The notes under the pieces: model-generated
The model's input: only the letters and a program-made list of their open reading frames with translations
Databases searched by the model: none
Told to the model about the DNA's origin: nothing
NCBI GenBank assembly: GCA_036675475.1
Contig: JAKFEY010000001.1
Coordinates: 1-64,000, forward strand
From: JALYRV01 sp036675475
GTDB taxonomy: Bacteria; Acidobacteriota; Vicinamibacteria; Vicinamibacterales; SCN-69-37
Reading direction: 5' to 3'
Length of the DNA stretch: 64,000 bases
Part shown: piece by piece, positions 25,514 to 34,118 of the stretch
Numbering within the stretch: position 1 is the first letter of the stretch
Layout: the number at the start of each line of letters is the position of its first letter
Position numbers and translations under genes: made by a program

Positions 25514-26682
25514 AGCACGTCACCAAGAATCGAAACAGCCTCGTCAATCTGCGCAGCCGTCACGATGTATGGCGGCAGCACACGCAGCACGGTGTTGGCC
25601 GTGCGGTTGATCAGCAGCCCGCGCTCGAGCGCGGCCTGCAGTACGGCGGCGGCATCGCCTTCGACGTCGATGCCGCGCATCAGTCCCACGCCGCGAACGG
25701 CGGTCACCCGCGTGTGGCGCGCCCTCAGCCCCTCGAGCGCGTCGCCCAGGTATTCACCCATCGCCCGCGCGTGATCGAGCAGGCCGCCTTCGAGCTCGTC
25801 GAGCACCGTGAGCGCGGCGCGGCACGCCAGCAGATTGCCGCCATACGTGCTGCCGTGATCGCCCGGCGCGACCGCCGATGCCACGCGCTCGCTCATCAGC
25901 GCGGCGCCAATCGGCATGCCGCCGCCAAGCGCCTTGCCGAGCGCCATCAGATCGGGCTGCAGTCCCAGCGTCGTCGAATGGAACATGCGGCCGGTGCGGC
26001 CCATGCCCGACTGCACCTCGTCGGCAATCAGCAGCGCGCCCGTGCGCGCGCAGCCGGCCGCGATCGCGGCAACCGCCTCCGGCGACAGCGGCCGCACGCC
26101 GCCTTCACCCTGGATCGGCTCGACGATGACAGCGGCGACGTCGTCCGTGATCGCGTCGGCGATAGACGCCGCGTCATGCGGATCCGCAAAGACGACGTCT
26201 TCGATCAGCGGCGCGAACGGCTCGCGATAGTGCGGCTCCCACGTGACCGAGAGCGAGCCCATGGTGCGGCCGTGGAAGCTGTGCTTCAGCGCCACGAACT
26301 TCGTCTTGCCCGAGGCCTTGCGCGCGAACTTGAGGCACGCCTCCACGGCTTCCGTGCCGCTGTTGCAGAAGAAGGCGCGCGGCAGCGTCGAGTGCGCGGC
26401 AAGGCGCGCGGCCAGCTCGCCCTGCAGCGGGTGGAAGTACAGATTGCTCGTGTGGGCGAGCGTCGCCGCCTGCCCGGCCAAAGCCTGCGCAAGGGAGGGG
26501 TGCGCGTGGCCGAGGGCGGCGACGCCCACGCCCGACACGAAGTCGAGATAGCGGCGGCCGGCCGTGTCGAACAGATACACGCCATCGCCCCGCTCGAACA
26601 CGACGTTCGGGCGGCGATAGATCTGCAGAAGGTTGGCGGCCTCGAGGGCCTGCACGTTCGTTTCGCTGCTGACTGTCGTCAT
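25510..26682 (-). CDS. argD: Acetylornithine aminotransferase
   Basis: The protein has 390 residues and is a class-III PLP aminotransferase. Motifs in order: YLDFVSGVGVAALGHAHP, FFCNSGTEAVEACLKFAR, HSFHGRT, VIVEPIQGEGGV, LIADEVQSGMGRTG, and the PLP Lys in ALGKALGGGMPIGA. It converts N-acetylglutamate semialdehyde to N-acetylornithine with glutamate as amino donor. The ATG at 26682 overlaps the argB stop by 4 nt. GGTTGCTGG repeats lie immediately upstream. Confidence 0.94.
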   Translation of the reverse strand: MTTVSSETNVQALEAANLLQIYRRPNVVFERGDGVYLFDTAGRRYLDFVSGVGVAALGHAHPSLAQALAGQAATLAHTSNLYFHPLQGELAARLAAHSTLPRAFFCNSGTEAVEACLKFARKASGKTKFVALKHSFHGRTMGSLSVTWEPHYREPFAPLIEDVVFADPHDAASIADAITDDVAAVIVEPIQGEGGVRPLSPEAVAAIAAGCARTGALLIADEVQSGMGRTGRMFHSTTLGLQPDLMALGKALGGGMPIGAALMSERVASAVAPGDHGSTYGGNLLACRAALTVLDELEGGLLDHARAMGEYLGDALEGLRARHTRVTAVRGVGLMRGIDVEGDAAAVLQAALERGLLINRTANTVLRVLPPYIVTAAQIDEAVSILGDVL

Positions 26683-27545
26683 TGGTTGCTGGTTGCTGGC
26701 TTGCCCCCCGGAGCTATGGCGAAGGGGGGGTGCTGGTTGCTGGTAAGAACAGTGCCAGCTTCGAAAGTCGTGTCGCGTCCGTCCACGATGCGCACATCGG
26801 CCACACCGGCTTCGCGCGCGGCCTGGCAGGCGCGCAGCTTGGCGATCATGCCGGCCGTGGCGCTGCCGTCGTTCACCATCGCCTCGAGCGCCGCGGCGTC
26901 GAGCGCATCGATCAGCTGTCCGCCGGCATCGAGCACGCCGGGCGTGCTGCCGGCCACGAGCAGCCGCGCGGCGCCGATGGACGCGGCGACGTGCGCCGCC
27001 ATGACGTCGGCGTTGACGTTGAGCAGATCGCAGGCCTGAAGGCCTGCGCTCCCGCCGATGCTCGCGATCACCGGCACGTAGCCGAGGCCGCACAGGTCGG
27101 CCACAATCTGCGCGTCGCCGGCCAGCGGCCGGCCGACCAGGCCCGGATCCACGGCCGAGCCCGACACCGTTTCCATCGCGCTCACGCGCTCGCACAGGGC
27201 CAGGCCGGCGTCCACGCCTGTGAGGCCGACGGCGCGAACGCCGCGCGACGTCAGCGCCGCGACCAGCTCCGTATTCGCCGTCCCCGCAAGCACCGCCACC
27301 ACCGTATCGAGCGTGGCCTGATCGGTGACGCGGATGCCGTCGCGCTTCACCGGCTCGATGCCGCGCCGCGCCAGCTCCGCGTCGATGGCCTTGCCACCGC
27401 CGTGCACGACGACGAGCGGCGTGTGCGCGGCCATCGCCGCCACCGCGCCGGCCGTGCGCGCGCGATCCGCGGCCGATTCGATGAGCTCTCCGCCCAGCTT
27501 CAGCACCGTGACGCGCCCATGGGAAATTGGAAAAGGCGTCGTCAC
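26679..27545 (-). CDS. argB: Acetylglutamate kinase
   Basis: The protein has 288 residues from a GTG overlapping the argC stop (GTGA). It phosphorylates N-acetylglutamate with ATP. Visible blocks are LKLGGELI, VVVHGGGKAIDAEL, GIRVTDQATLD and LNVNADVMAAHVAA. Two oddities come from repeats. The residues AGLQAC just before LLNVNAD are encoded by a perfect 18-bp palindrome (27030-27047), in a loop near the substrate site. The C-terminus carries about 20 extra residues (TSNQHPPFAIAPGG...) encoded by GGTTGCTGG repeats. The length after removing these is normal for the family. Confidence 0.92.
   Translation of the reverse strand: MTTPFPISHGRVTVLKLGGELIESAADRARTAGAVAAMAAHTPLVVVHGGGKAIDAELARRGIEPVKRDGIRVTDQATLDTVVAVLAGTANTELVAALTSRGVRAVGLTGVDAGLALCERVSAMETVSGSAVDPGLVGRPLAGDAQIVADLCGLGYVPVIASIGGSAGLQACDLLNVNADVMAAHVAASIGAARLLVAGSTPGVLDAGGQLIDALDAAALEAMVNDGSATAGMIAKLRACQAAREAGVADVRIVDGRDTTFEAGTVLTSNQHPPFAIAPGGKPATSNQ
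26684..26742. repeat. GGTTGCTGG repeats around a C6/G6 hairpin at the argB-argD junction
   Basis: GGTTGCTGG occurs at 26684 and again, overlapping, at 26691, then once more near 26733. Between them a CCCCCC block and a GGGGGG block can pair. The array codes for the unusual C-terminal tail of argB and ends just before the argD start. Confidence 0.65.
27030..27047 (-). repeat. Palindrome inside the argB reading frame
   Basis: GCAGGCCTGAAGGCCTGC is read on the minus strand as AGLQAC. It is the same palindrome core as at 21909 and is in the same phase as the ABC-F copy (AALQGC). Confidence 0.82.
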
Positions 27546-28549
27546 AGCAACCCCGCCCGCTCGTCGAAGCCCATCGCGACGTTGAAGTTCTGCACGGCCT
27601 GGCCCGCGGCGCCCTTGACGAGGTTGTCGATGCACGACACCAGCACGAGCCGGTGCGTGGCCTCGTCGAACTTCCAGCCGATGTCGCAGAAGTTCGTGTG
27701 CGCCACGTGCTTCACTTCGGGCAGCGCGTCGCCGGTGAGCCGCACGAACGGCGCCTCGTCGTACGCCGCGATCAGCGCGGCTTCGATCTCGAACGCCGTG
27801 ACTTCCGGGCGCATGCGCACGTAAATCGTCTCGAGGATGCCGCGGTCGAGCGGCACCAGGTGCGGCACGAACGTGACGTCCGTTCCGAGCTGCTGCTCGA
27901 TTTCGGCCGTGTGCCGGTGCGCGAAGATGCCGTACGCCGCCACGCTGCCGTGCACTTCGGAAAAGTGCGTGCGATCGCTCGGCGTGCGGCCGGCGCCCGA
28001 GATGCCCGACTTGGCATCGATCACGATGCCCTGCGACAGATTCAGCAGGCCTGCATCGGCCAGCGGGCCCAGCGCGAGCAGGGCCGCGGTCGGGTAGCAG
28101 CCCGGGCACGCGACGACGTTCGCGTCGGCGATCTCCGCCTTCGCCAGTTCCGTGAGGCCATACACGAGGCCATCGGGCTCGGAGTTGGTGGCCGGATACC
28201 ACTTCTTCCGCAGATCCAGGTCGCTCAGGCGGAACGCGCCCGACAAATCGAAGATGCGCTTCACGCCGCGCGCCTGCAGGTCGGGCACGAGCGACGCCGA
28301 CGCCGCCTCGGGCACGGCGAGAAACACCACATCCGCGCCGGCCAGCCGCTCGATATTCAAAGGCTCGAGCTGGCCGTCCCACACGCGATTGAGCCGGGGC
28401 AGCGGGCGCGCCGCGCTGTCGGGGCTCGAGGTCATGGCCGCGCGCAGCGACGCCGCCGGGTGCCGCGCGAGCAGGCGGAGCAGTTCCTGCCCGGCATATC
28501 CACTGCCTCCCGCCACGGCCACCGATACGGTGCTTGCATAATTATGCAT
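27542..28549 (-). CDS. argC: N-acetyl-gamma-glutamyl-phosphate reductase
   Basis: The protein has 335 residues. The NADPH-binding GGSGYAGQELLRLL starts at residue 14, the catalytic Cys is C151 in ACPGCYPT, and HRHTAEI carries the active-site His. It reduces N-acetylglutamyl phosphate to the semialdehyde. It is the first gene of the leftward operon. The ATG at 28549 lies on a perfect 14-bp palindrome, so residues 2-5 (HNYA) are encoded by the presumed operator. A GTG at residue 10 (28522), giving VAVAGGSGYAG, is an alternative start that would leave the palindrome upstream. Confidence 0.93.
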   Translation of the reverse strand: MHNYASTVSVAVAGGSGYAGQELLRLLARHPAASLRAAMTSSPDSAARPLPRLNRVWDGQLEPLNIERLAGADVVFLAVPEAASASLVPDLQARGVKRIFDLSGAFRLSDLDLRKKWYPATNSEPDGLVYGLTELAKAEIADANVVACPGCYPTAALLALGPLADAGLLNLSQGIVIDAKSGISGAGRTPSDRTHFSEVHGSVAAYGIFAHRHTAEIEQQLGTDVTFVPHLVPLDRGILETIYVRMRPEVTAFEIEAALIAAYDEAPFVRLTGDALPEVKHVAHTNFCDIGWKFDEATHRLVLVSCIDNLVKGAAGQAVQNFNVAMGFDERAGLL

Positions 28550-28568
28550 CGTATGGTTTATTTATACA
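28535..28568. promoter_or_regulatory. ARG-box-like operator pair between argC and argR
   Basis: TGCATAATTATGCA (28535-28548) is a perfect AT-rich palindrome of the ARG-box type. A second, weaker AT-rich box (TGTATAAATAAACCATAC on the minus strand) covers about 28551-28568. ArgR proteins bind paired ARG boxes with arginine as corepressor. TTGCAT (28534-28539) and TTTATT (28557-28562), 17 nt apart, could be the argR promoter, placing the operator over its -35. Confidence 0.75.
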
Positions 28569-28571
28569 CGA

Positions 28572-29027
28572 GTGAAGGCATTCCGGCAAGCGCAGATTCT
28601 GGAGCTCGTCGACAGCGCCGAGGTGCACTCGCAGCAGGAGCTGCTCGCGCGGCTCGGCAAGCGCGGCATCAAGACGACGCAGGCGACGCTCTCGCGCGAC
28701 ATTCAGGAGCTCGGCCTCGTCAAGCGCGCGGCCGACGGCGCCTACGCGCGCGCGACGGCCGCGAACGCGCCCGTCGCGGCGCCGAGCGATTCGCTGCGCC
28801 GGCAGATTGCGGTGCTGTTGCGGGGCGTCGAGCGCGTCGACCAGATGCTGGTGCTGCGCACCGATCCGGGGCAGGCGCAGGCGCTGGGCGTGGCGATCGA
28901 TCGCACGCGCCTCGAGGAAGTGGCCGGCACCGTGGCCGGCGATGACACGATTTTCGTGCTGTGCCGCGGCAAGGCCGCGGCGGCCGAGGCAGAAGATCAG
29001 TTCGTGGACTGGATGAAAGGGAAATAG
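28572..29027 (+). CDS. argR: Arginine repressor
   Basis: The protein has 151 residues and a GTG start. The N-terminal winged helix ends in the recognition segment KTTQATLSRDIQELGLVK. The C-terminal domain (QMLVLRTDPGQAQALGVAIDRTR, then VAGTVAGDDTIFVLCRG) forms hexamers and binds arginine. It probably represses both arg operons from the boxes at 28535-28568 and, as first gene of argRGH, itself. No Shine-Dalgarno is visible, and only 22 nt separate this start from argC. Confidence 0.93.
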   Translation: MKAFRQAQILELVDSAEVHSQQELLARLGKRGIKTTQATLSRDIQELGLVKRAADGAYARATAANAPVAAPSDSLRRQIAVLLRGVERVDQMLVLRTDPGQAQALGVAIDRTRLEEVAGTVAGDDTIFVLCRGKAAAAEAEDQFVDWMKGK

Positions 29028-29035
29028 GAGACGAG

Positions 29036-30295
29036 ATGGCAGCAGAGAAGATCATCCTTGCGTATTCAGGCGGCCTCGACACGTCGGTGGCCATTCCGTG
29101 GCTGGCCGACCGCTTCGACGCCGAGCTCATCGCCGTGACGATGGACCTGGGCCAGGGCAAGGAGCTCGACGATGTGCGCGAGCGCGCGCTGGCCGTGGGC
29201 GCCAAGCGCGCGCACGTCATCGATCTGCGCGAGGAGTTCGCGCGCGACTACATCCTGCCGGCGCTGCAGGCGGGCGCGGTGTACGAGGGCAAGTACCCGC
29301 TGGCGACCGCGCTCGGCCGTCCGCTCATCGCGAAGCATCTCGTGGAGATCGGCCGCATCGAAGGCTCGAAGACGATCGCGCACGGCTGCACGGGGAAAGG
29401 CAACGATCAGGTGCGCATCGACGTCTCGGCGCGCGCGCTCGAGCCGCAGGTGAAGGTGATCGCGCCGGCGCGCATCTGGGGCCTCACGCGTCCCGAAGAA
29501 ATTCAGTACGCGAAGGACCGCAACATCCCGGTGCCGGCCACGGTCGACAGCCCGTACAGCACCGACACGAACCTCTGGGGCCGCTCGATCGAGTGCGGCT
29601 GCCTCGAGGATCCGTGGTGCGAGCCGCCGGACGACATCTATCTGCTGACCAAGTCGCCCGCCGAGGCGCCCGACACGCCCGCGTACGTCGAGATCGAGTT
29701 CGAGAAGGGCGTGCCCGTGAAGATCAACGGCGTGGCCATGAGCCTCGTCGAGCTGATCACGAGCCTCGAGACGATTGCCGGCGCCCACGGCGTGGGACGC
29801 CTCGACATGGTCGAGAACCGCCTCGTCGGCATCAAGTCGCGCGAGATCTACGAAGCGCCCGCGGCCGTGGCGCTGCACACCGCGCACAAGGAGCTCGAGA
29901 CGATGGTCATCCCGCGCGATCTCGAGCGGCTGAAGCGCCAGCTCGGGGCCGTGTATGCGGACCTCGTGTACAACGGCCTCTGGTTCACGCCCACGCGCGA
30001 AGCGATCGACGCTTTCGTCGCGAAGGTCCAGGAGCGCGTCACCGGCGTCGTCCGCCTCAAGTTCTTCAAGGGCGACTGCCGCGTCGTCGGCCGCAAGTCG
30101 CCGTTCGCGCTGTACGACCACGCGCTGGCGACCTACGATGCCGGCGATGCGTTCGATCACACCGCGGCGGAAGGCTTCGTGAAGATCTGGGGCCTGCCGG
30201 TGGAGACGGCCGCGCGCAAGTCGCCTGAAAAGGTGGCGGCGGCGCTCAAGGCCGAGTCGAAGGTTCCGGTGGGCCACGCTGGAGAGAAGGCCTAG
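29036..30295 (+). CDS. argG: Argininosuccinate synthase
   Basis: The protein has 419 residues. The start is chosen at the ATG at 29036 with AGGAG upstream, 8 nt after argR. The ATP-pyrophosphatase P-loop is ILAYSGGLDTSVAIPWL. GCTGKGNDQVRID and STDTNLWGRSIECG are the citrulline/aspartate-binding blocks. It joins citrulline and aspartate at the expense of ATP. Regulated with argR and argH. Confidence 0.95.
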   Translation: MAAEKIILAYSGGLDTSVAIPWLADRFDAELIAVTMDLGQGKELDDVRERALAVGAKRAHVIDLREEFARDYILPALQAGAVYEGKYPLATALGRPLIAKHLVEIGRIEGSKTIAHGCTGKGNDQVRIDVSARALEPQVKVIAPARIWGLTRPEEIQYAKDRNIPVPATVDSPYSTDTNLWGRSIECGCLEDPWCEPPDDIYLLTKSPAEAPDTPAYVEIEFEKGVPVKINGVAMSLVELITSLETIAGAHGVGRLDMVENRLVGIKSREIYEAPAAVALHTAHKELETMVIPRDLERLKRQLGAVYADLVYNGLWFTPTREAIDAFVAKVQERVTGVVRLKFFKGDCRVVGRKSPFALYDHALATYDAGDAFDHTAAEGFVKIWGLPVETAARKSPEKVAAALKAESKVPVGHAGEKA

Positions 30296-30296
30296 C

Positions 30297-31667
30297 GTGG
30301 CAGCGATGTGGAGCGGCCGTTTCGACGGCCGCCCCGATCCCGACGTCTTCGAGTTCGGCCGATCGTTTTCGTTCGATCGCCGGCTCGTCGACGACGACAT
30401 TACCGGCAGCATTGCCTGGAGCGAGGCGTTGGCCTCGGCCGGCGTGCTGTCGGCGGCGGAGGCCAACGCCATCGCGACGGCTTTGGAAGAGATCCGCATC
30501 GAGATTGGCGGGTCGGCTGATTCACTTGCGACCGATGACGAGGACGTCCACTCCTTCGTCGAGCGCCTGCTGATCGAGAAGGTCGGCGACGCAGGGCGGC
30601 GCCTGCACACCGGCCGGTCGAGGAACGAGCAGGTGTCGCTCGATCTGCGGCTCTATCTGCGCCGGCGGATTCCCGTGATTCAGCAGGAGCTGCGCGCGCT
30701 CGGGATCGCGCTCGTCGAACGCGCCGAGGCGCTCGGCGATGCGGTGATGCCGTCGTACACGCACCTGCGCCGCGCGCAGCCTGTGCTGGCGGCGCATTTC
30801 CTGCTGGCGCACGTCGCGCCACTCGAGCGCGACCTCGAGCGCTTCGCGCAGGCGGCCGGCGCCGCGGATGCGATGCCGCTCGGCTCGGGCGCGATTGCCG
30901 GCACGAGCTACGACATCGACACCGAAACGCTCGCACAGCGGCTCGGCTTCACGAAGGTGGTGGCCAACAGCCTCGACGCCGCCGGCGACCGCGATTTTGC
31001 CGCGCAGTTCCTGTTCGCGGTGGCGATGTCGGCCATTCATCTGAGCCGTCTCTGCGAAGACCTGATTATTTTTTCGACCGACGAGTTCGCGTTTTTCGAT
31101 CTCGACGACGCGGTGGCGACAGGCAGCAGCCTGATGCCCCAGAAGAAGAACCCGGATCCGCTGGAGCTGGTGCGCGGCAAGTCGGCGCGGGGCATCGGCC
31201 ACCTGATGCAGTTCCTCACGCTGCTCAAGAGCGTGCCGGCCGGCTATTCGAAGGATCTGCAGGAAGACAAGGAATCGATCTTCGACGCCGAAGACACGAT
31301 CATCGGCAGCCTGAAGTCGACGGCCGCGGTCGTGCGCTCGCTGAAGTTCAATCGCGCCGCCGCGCGCGAGGCCGCGTCGGGCCTGCTGCTCGCCACGGAA
31401 GTGGCCGATTACCTCGTCTCGAAAGGCATGCCCTTCCGCCGCGCTCACGAAGTGACCGGCGGCATCGTGCGCGACCTGGTCGCAAGGAAAACAGATTTTG
31501 CGTCGCTCTCGATAGAGCAGTGGAAAGCGTACGACGCGGCTTTCGACGCCGATGTGACGGACTGGCTCACGCCTGAAGCCGCGGTGCGCAACCGGCGCAC
31601 GCCGCAATCGACGAATCCCGATGCTGTGCGGGCGCGACTTCTGGCAGCGAAGCGCCGATTGTCGTAG
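30297..31667 (+). CDS. argH: Argininosuccinate lyase
   Basis: The protein has 456 residues with a GTG one base after the argG stop; an ATG at 30306 is a fallback. It belongs to the fumarase/aspartase superfamily with the signature GSSLMPQKKNPD. HTGRSRNEQV and YTHLRRAQPV are the other conserved regions. It splits argininosuccinate into arginine and fumarate. Last gene of argRGH. Confidence 0.95.
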   Translation: MAAMWSGRFDGRPDPDVFEFGRSFSFDRRLVDDDITGSIAWSEALASAGVLSAAEANAIATALEEIRIEIGGSADSLATDDEDVHSFVERLLIEKVGDAGRRLHTGRSRNEQVSLDLRLYLRRRIPVIQQELRALGIALVERAEALGDAVMPSYTHLRRAQPVLAAHFLLAHVAPLERDLERFAQAAGAADAMPLGSGAIAGTSYDIDTETLAQRLGFTKVVANSLDAAGDRDFAAQFLFAVAMSAIHLSRLCEDLIIFSTDEFAFFDLDDAVATGSSLMPQKKNPDPLELVRGKSARGIGHLMQFLTLLKSVPAGYSKDLQEDKESIFDAEDTIIGSLKSTAAVVRSLKFNRAAAREAASGLLLATEVADYLVSKGMPFRRAHEVTGGIVRDLVARKTDFASLSIEQWKAYDAAFDADVTDWLTPEAAVRNRRTPQSTNPDAVRARLLAAKRRLS

Positions 31668-31803
31668 CCGTTTTGTACGGTGACGACCTCATCTATAAGA
31701 CTTAGCTTGACTACATAGGACACCAGCGTCATGCTGGTGATCTAATTCACAAGCAATAGCCAGCACCCTAAGCCGCCCCCAGCAGCTCCTGGAGCAACTC
31801 TCG
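31668..31803 (+). promoter_or_regulatory. AT-richer upstream region with a perfect hairpin
   Basis: The 136 bp between argH and the lipoprotein gene are clearly less GC-rich than the surroundings. CACCAGCGTCATGCTGGTG (31721-31739) forms a 7-bp stem. TTGACT lies just upstream (31707-31712) and TATAAG at 31694-31699. No Shine-Dalgarno close to the ATG at 31804. It looks like a promoter with an operator-like palindrome, but no element pair has ideal spacing. Confidence 0.4.
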
Positions 31804-33405
31804 ATGTCTCGTTTCTCTGTTATTCGTGTGTCTGCGTGCGCCGTTGCGCTCGCCCTTGCCGCAGGTTGCGGCTCAAACGCGCCCACCGCTCCCGCGCCTG
31901 CCGTCAACGGCTCGGTCCCGGTGTCGGCGAACCCCGGCAGCGATTCGAATGGCGCCGGCGCCATCGCGACCGCCAACACCGGAGCCATCACGGTTCCCGC
32001 CGGCGGCGGCACCAACTACACGTGCAGCGATCTGGCCGCGCAGTACGCGCCGGGCGCCGAGTGGATCGAAGTCAAACTCGATCAGGCGCCGAACGGCGCG
32101 CACACCGTTGCCGACAACATGCTGTCGGCCGGCATCACCAACGGCACGAGGCTGACGTTCGACTGGACCGCGAACCGCGGCGTCGATGCCGTCTTCGTGA
32201 AGTCGGGCAGCGCGGGCCACAGCCTGTATCTCTACTCGACCGAAAGCACGGGCGCCACCGGCCTCACGACACCGACCGGCCAGGACATCAGCCACGTCTC
32301 GTTCTGTTACGACGTGGAGCTGCTCGTGTCGAAGACGGCGGCGACGTCGTTCACGCGCGACTACGACTGGACGATCGCGAAGTCGGTCGATCAGCCGTCG
32401 ATTACGCTCGCCAACGGCGCGCAGACCGCAGTGAACTACACGGTTGCCGCGTCGAAGGATGCCGGCACCGACAGCGACTGGGCCGTGTCGGGTACGCTCA
32501 TCGTGACCAACCCGCACACGTCGCTGACCGCCGCGGGAATCTCGGTGGAAAGCAGCCTCGCGAACCACGGTGCCATTGCCGTGTCGTGCCCGCTCGGCTC
32601 GCTCGCGCCGCAGGCGTCGATGACCTGCAGCTACGGGCCCGTGAGCCTCGCCAACGGAAGCGCGCGCACGAACACGGGCGCCGCAGACAGCTCGACCTAC
32701 GGCATCGTGCGCGGCGAAGGCGCCGCAGCCGTGTCGTTCGTCGCGCCGACGACCGTTCGCGACAACGCCGTCAACGTGACGGACAGCTACTCGGGTGCGG
32801 CCGTGCTCGCGACGGGCCTCACGGCCTCGCGCGCGTTCACCTATCCGCGTCCCGTGCAGGCCTCGCAGCTTGCCTGCGGCGCGAACACTCTCAGCAACAC
32901 CGCCTCGCTCGCGACCGACGATGGCGCGATGCGAACGGCGTCGGTGAATGTCACCGCGATGCTCGACTGCTCGACGGCCGCGGTGCCGCCGCCTCCGCCG
33001 GCCGTTCCGCCCACGGCCGGCTGCACGCTGACGCAGGGATACTGGGGTACGCATTCGAGCAAAGGCCCCGCGAAATACGACGCGACGTGGGCGCTGGTTG
33101 GCGAGAACACGCCCTTCTATCAGAGCGGCGCCTCCTACTACGGGGTGCTGCAGCTGCCCACGAAGGGCAACGCGTACTACCAGCTCGCGCACCAGTTCAT
33201 CGCGGCGAAGCTGAACATCCTCAAGGGTGCCGCGGCGCCGGCGGGCTTCGACATGGCCGCGGCCGACGCGTTCTTCACGGCGAACACCCCGGCGCAGATC
33301 GCGGCGCTGAAGGGCAGCTCGCCGCTGCGCGCGCAGGCGCTCGCCTGGGCGGCGACGCTCGACAGCTACAACAACGGGCTGCTCAACGCGCCGCACTGCT
33401 CGTGA
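31804..33405 (+). CDS. Surface lipoprotein with C-terminal TQGYWGTH domain
   Basis: The protein has 533 residues. The lipobox (LALAAGC) sits at the end of a short signal peptide, so it should be lipid-anchored. After a Pro/Ala-rich spacer come beta-sandwich-like regions (YDVELLVSKTAATSFTRDYDWTIAKSV, with repeated Cys pairs) that resemble surface adhesin repeats. A Pro-rich linker (VPPPPPAVPP) leads to a C-terminal domain of about 130 residues starting CTLTQGYWGTHS and containing GNAYYQLAHQFIAAKLN. TQGYWKTH-type domains end many secreted proteins, but their role is unknown. A strong terminator follows. Confidence 0.82.
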   Translation: MSRFSVIRVSACAVALALAAGCGSNAPTAPAPAVNGSVPVSANPGSDSNGAGAIATANTGAITVPAGGGTNYTCSDLAAQYAPGAEWIEVKLDQAPNGAHTVADNMLSAGITNGTRLTFDWTANRGVDAVFVKSGSAGHSLYLYSTESTGATGLTTPTGQDISHVSFCYDVELLVSKTAATSFTRDYDWTIAKSVDQPSITLANGAQTAVNYTVAASKDAGTDSDWAVSGTLIVTNPHTSLTAAGISVESSLANHGAIAVSCPLGSLAPQASMTCSYGPVSLANGSARTNTGAADSSTYGIVRGEGAAAVSFVAPTTVRDNAVNVTDSYSGAAVLATGLTASRAFTYPRPVQASQLACGANTLSNTASLATDDGAMRTASVNVTAMLDCSTAAVPPPPPAVPPTAGCTLTQGYWGTHSSKGPAKYDATWALVGENTPFYQSGASYYGVLQLPTKGNAYYQLAHQFIAAKLNILKGAAAPAGFDMAAADAFFTANTPAQIAALKGSSPLRAQALAWAATLDSYNNGLLNAPHCS

Positions 33406-33422
33406 GCGAGTCTTAAATACGA

Positions 33423-33454
33423 ACGGCCGGTCCCTCAACGGGGCCGGCCGTTTT
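33423..33454 (+). terminator. Rho-independent terminator
   Basis: A 12-bp stem (arms ACGGCCGGTCCC and GGGGCCGGCCGT, one G-U pair) with a 5-nt loop is followed by TTTT. It lies 17 nt after the lipoprotein stop, between convergent genes. Confidence 0.88.
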
Positions 33455-33469
33455 CATTTAAAGACGCGA

Positions 33470-34063
33470 TCAGAACCGGAACGAGACGCCGACCGTGCCT
33501 CTCCAGAAGCGGAAGGCGCCGAGGTCGAAGTCGACCTCGTCATCATCATCGCTCTCGGACATCTGACGGAAATAGCGCAGATCGCCGCGGATGCCGACGC
33601 GATCGGTGAAGTACCCCATCACGCCGCCGCCCACGTTGAACCCGAGCGCGTTGCGATCGACTTCGAAGATGTCGTCGACGTCGTCGATGCTGGTGTTGAT
33701 CAGGCCGACACCGCCCGTGGCGTACGGGCGGAATGCGCCGCGCGGCGTGCTGAGGACGACATTCGCCATCAGGGATGAGTAGTTGCTGCTGTCGATGAAA
33801 TCGACATCGTCGTCGTCGCCCTCGAAGAACTCGGGCGAGTAGCCGAAGTCCACCTCGAAGCCGAACACGCCGGCGCCAAGCCAGGTCAGCGTGCCGCCGT
33901 AGGTCATTTTCGAGCCGTCGATCAGGGTGTCGAATTCGTCGTCATCGACGTCGGTGCCGGCTGCGAAGCTGGCGCCGATGAAGGGTGTAAAAATCCACTC
34001 GGCCGAAGCCGTGGCAGGCGCGAGGCAGAGGGCCATCGCGGTAATAACAATCAGTCGCTTCAT
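33470..34063 (-). CDS. Outer-membrane beta-barrel protein (OmpA/OMP_b-brl-like)
   Basis: The protein has 197 residues from the ATG at 34063, which opens a signal peptide (MKRLIVITAMALCLAPATASAEW). It is a small barrel of about eight strands: FTPFIGASFAAG, FGFEVDFGYSP, FRPYATGGVGL, VGIRGDLRYFR, ending VSFRF with terminal Phe. The loops are very acidic (DVDDDEFD, EGDDDDVDFID, ESDDDDEVDFD) and could bind divalent cations. No operon partner is obvious. Confidence 0.85.
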   Translation of the reverse strand: MKRLIVITAMALCLAPATASAEWIFTPFIGASFAAGTDVDDDEFDTLIDGSKMTYGGTLTWLGAGVFGFEVDFGYSPEFFEGDDDDVDFIDSSNYSSLMANVVLSTPRGAFRPYATGGVGLINTSIDDVDDIFEVDRNALGFNVGGGVMGYFTDRVGIRGDLRYFRQMSESDDDDEVDFDLGAFRFWRGTVGVSFRF

Positions 34064-34118
34064 GGTAACGGTATGCTCCCGCCACCATGCCAGCAAGGGC
34101 CGTGCCTCGCCGGACGCG

